A DNA stretch of 64,000 nucleotides, taken from contig JAPUEK010000081.1 of assembly GCA_027492585.1 (NCBI GenBank), positions 1 to 64,000 of the forward strand, in the 5' to 3' direction. Below, one piece after another: positions 63,198 through 64,000 of this stretch. The stretch's first letter is position 1. Each line of letters starts with the position of its first letter. The DNA comes from Paracoccaceae bacterium (GTDB lineage Bacteria > Pseudomonadota > Alphaproteobacteria > Rhodobacterales > Rhodobacteraceae). The position numbers and the translations under genes were made by a program. The notes under the pieces were generated by a model. That model was not told where the DNA came from. It saw only the letters and a list, made by a program, of their open reading frames with translations, and did no database searches.

Positions 63198-64000
63198 ATG
63201 AAGATGATGAAGGGTTTCGCTTCGGCCATGGCGCTGACCGTCGGCCTGACCGCCGCCGCGCAGGCCGCGGATGTGGAGGTCCTGCACTGGTGGACCTCGG
63301 GCGGTGAGGCCGCAGCACTCAACGTTCTGAAGGAAGACCTCAAGGCCAAGGGCATCGGCTGGCTCGACATGCCGGTCGCAGGGGGCGGCGGCGAAGCCGC
63401 AATGACCGCCCTGCGCGCCCGCGTCACCGCCGGCAACCCGCCGACCGCCGTGCAGATGCTCGGCTTCGACATCCAGGACTGGGCCAAGGAAGGTGCGCTC
63501 GGCAACCTCGACGCCACCGCCGCCACCGAAGGCTGGGATGCCGTGGTGCCGCCCGCCCTGCAGGCCTTCTCCAAATATGACGGCCACTGGATCGCGGCGC
63601 CGGTGAACGTCCATTCGACCAACTGGGTCTGGATCTCCAAAGCCGCCCTCGACGCGGCCGGCGGCAAGGTTCCGGAAACCTGGGACGAGCTGGTCACCGT
63701 TCTCGACGCGATGAAAGCCAATGGCATCACCCCGCTCGCCCATGGCGGCCAGCCCTGGCAGGATGCGACCATCTTCGACGCGGTGGTCCTGAGCCTCGGC
63801 GCCGATTTCTACAAATCGGCGATGATCGACCTCGACCCCGCAGCCCTCGGCGGCGACAAGATGGCCGAAGCCTTCGACCGCATGACCAAACTGCGCTCCT
63901 ATGTCGATGACAACTTCTCGGGCCGCGACTGGAACCTCGCTTCCGCCATGGTGATCAATGGCGAAGCCGGGATGCAGATGATGGGGGACTGGGCGAAGGG
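63198..64000 (+). CDS. Sugar ABC transporter substrate-binding protein, family 1 (partial)
   Basis: The first 267 residues of a periplasmic sugar-binding protein; the gene runs past the right edge. The signal peptide is [23 protein letters not shown]. The mature start [24 protein letters not shown] is typical of carbohydrate-binding family 1 proteins, and [22 protein letters not shown] follows. The AACAATG start at 63198 has GGGAGG upstream. The adjacent LacI regulator supports a sugar ligand. Permease genes would be expected just outside the window. Confidence 0.92.
   Translation, partial: MKMMKGFASAMALTVGLTAAAQAADVEVLHWWTSGGEAAALNVLKEDLKAKGIGWLDMPVAGGGGEAAMTALRARVTAGNPPTAVQMLGFDIQDWAKEGALGNLDATAATEGWDAVVPPALQAFSKYDGHWIAAPVNVHSTNWVWISKAALDAAGGKVPETWDELVTVLDAMKANGITPLAHGGQPWQDATIFDAVVLSLGADFYKSAMIDLDPAALGGDKMAEAFDRMTKLRSYVDDNFSGRDWNLASAMVINGEAGMQMMGDWAK

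Overview
The window is high-GC DNA with dense, short-spaced or overlapping genes. Its gene content (taurine genes with a TauR regulator, a sulfite dehydrogenase of the SoeABC type, Tat-exported binding proteins) and its recurrent intergenic element ending in GATATTTGAG point to an alphaproteobacterium of the Rhodobacterales (Rhodobacteraceae/Paracoccaceae). The genus cannot be fixed from the sequence. No rRNA, tRNA, CRISPR array, phage or insertion sequence was seen.

Region 1 (1-11875) is a divergent catabolic locus. On the minus strand lie isatin hydrolase, a PYROXD2-like flavoprotein, a MarR regulator, a VOC protein and a truncated indolepyruvate:ferredoxin-oxidoreductase alpha-like gene. 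On the plus strand lie a second flavoprotein and a complete dipeptide-type ABC importer. The conserved residues of isatin hydrolase make an indole/isatin-type substrate likely. Region 2 (11876-16732) holds a GC-rich non-coding stretch, a FucU/RbsD-type mutarotase, phosphomannomutase, hisB, hisH and a glycosyltransferase-like gene.

Region 3 (17070-33938) is a Wzx/Wzy-type surface polysaccharide locus in one orientation. It encodes a uronate-type epimerase, a nucleotide-sugar dehydrogenase of the WbpO/TviB type, CapE-CapF-CapG for UDP-N-acetyl-L-fucosamine, four glycosyltransferases, a CapA-like protein, flippase and polymerase. It ends with an initiating phosphoglycosyltransferase and PglD/PglE-like enzymes for a bacillosamine-type sugar, then a strong terminator. 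The flippase/polymerase junction is markedly AT-rich and looks imported.

Region 4 (34186-38145) is a four-gene ABC importer behind Pho-box-like repeats. Region 5 (38167-43960, minus) is a BMP/Nup-type nucleobase or nucleoside importer with cytosine deaminase and a RutR-like operator. Region 6 (44157-56548, minus) is a sulfonate module. Tpa and Xsc convert taurine to sulfite and acetyl phosphate, a TSUP exporter and SoeABC dispose of the sulfite, and acetate kinase can take the acetyl phosphate. TauR-type direct repeats with a constant 23-bp period precede tpa, tauR and xsc. Region 7 (56795-61646, plus) is an unassigned catabolic operon (Gfo/Idh/MocA oxidoreductase, CoA-transferase, enoyl-CoA hydratase, aldehyde dehydrogenase) behind a duplicated palindromic operator. 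Region 8 (61940-64000) is a LacI-family regulator divergent from a sugar-binding protein gene cut by the window end.
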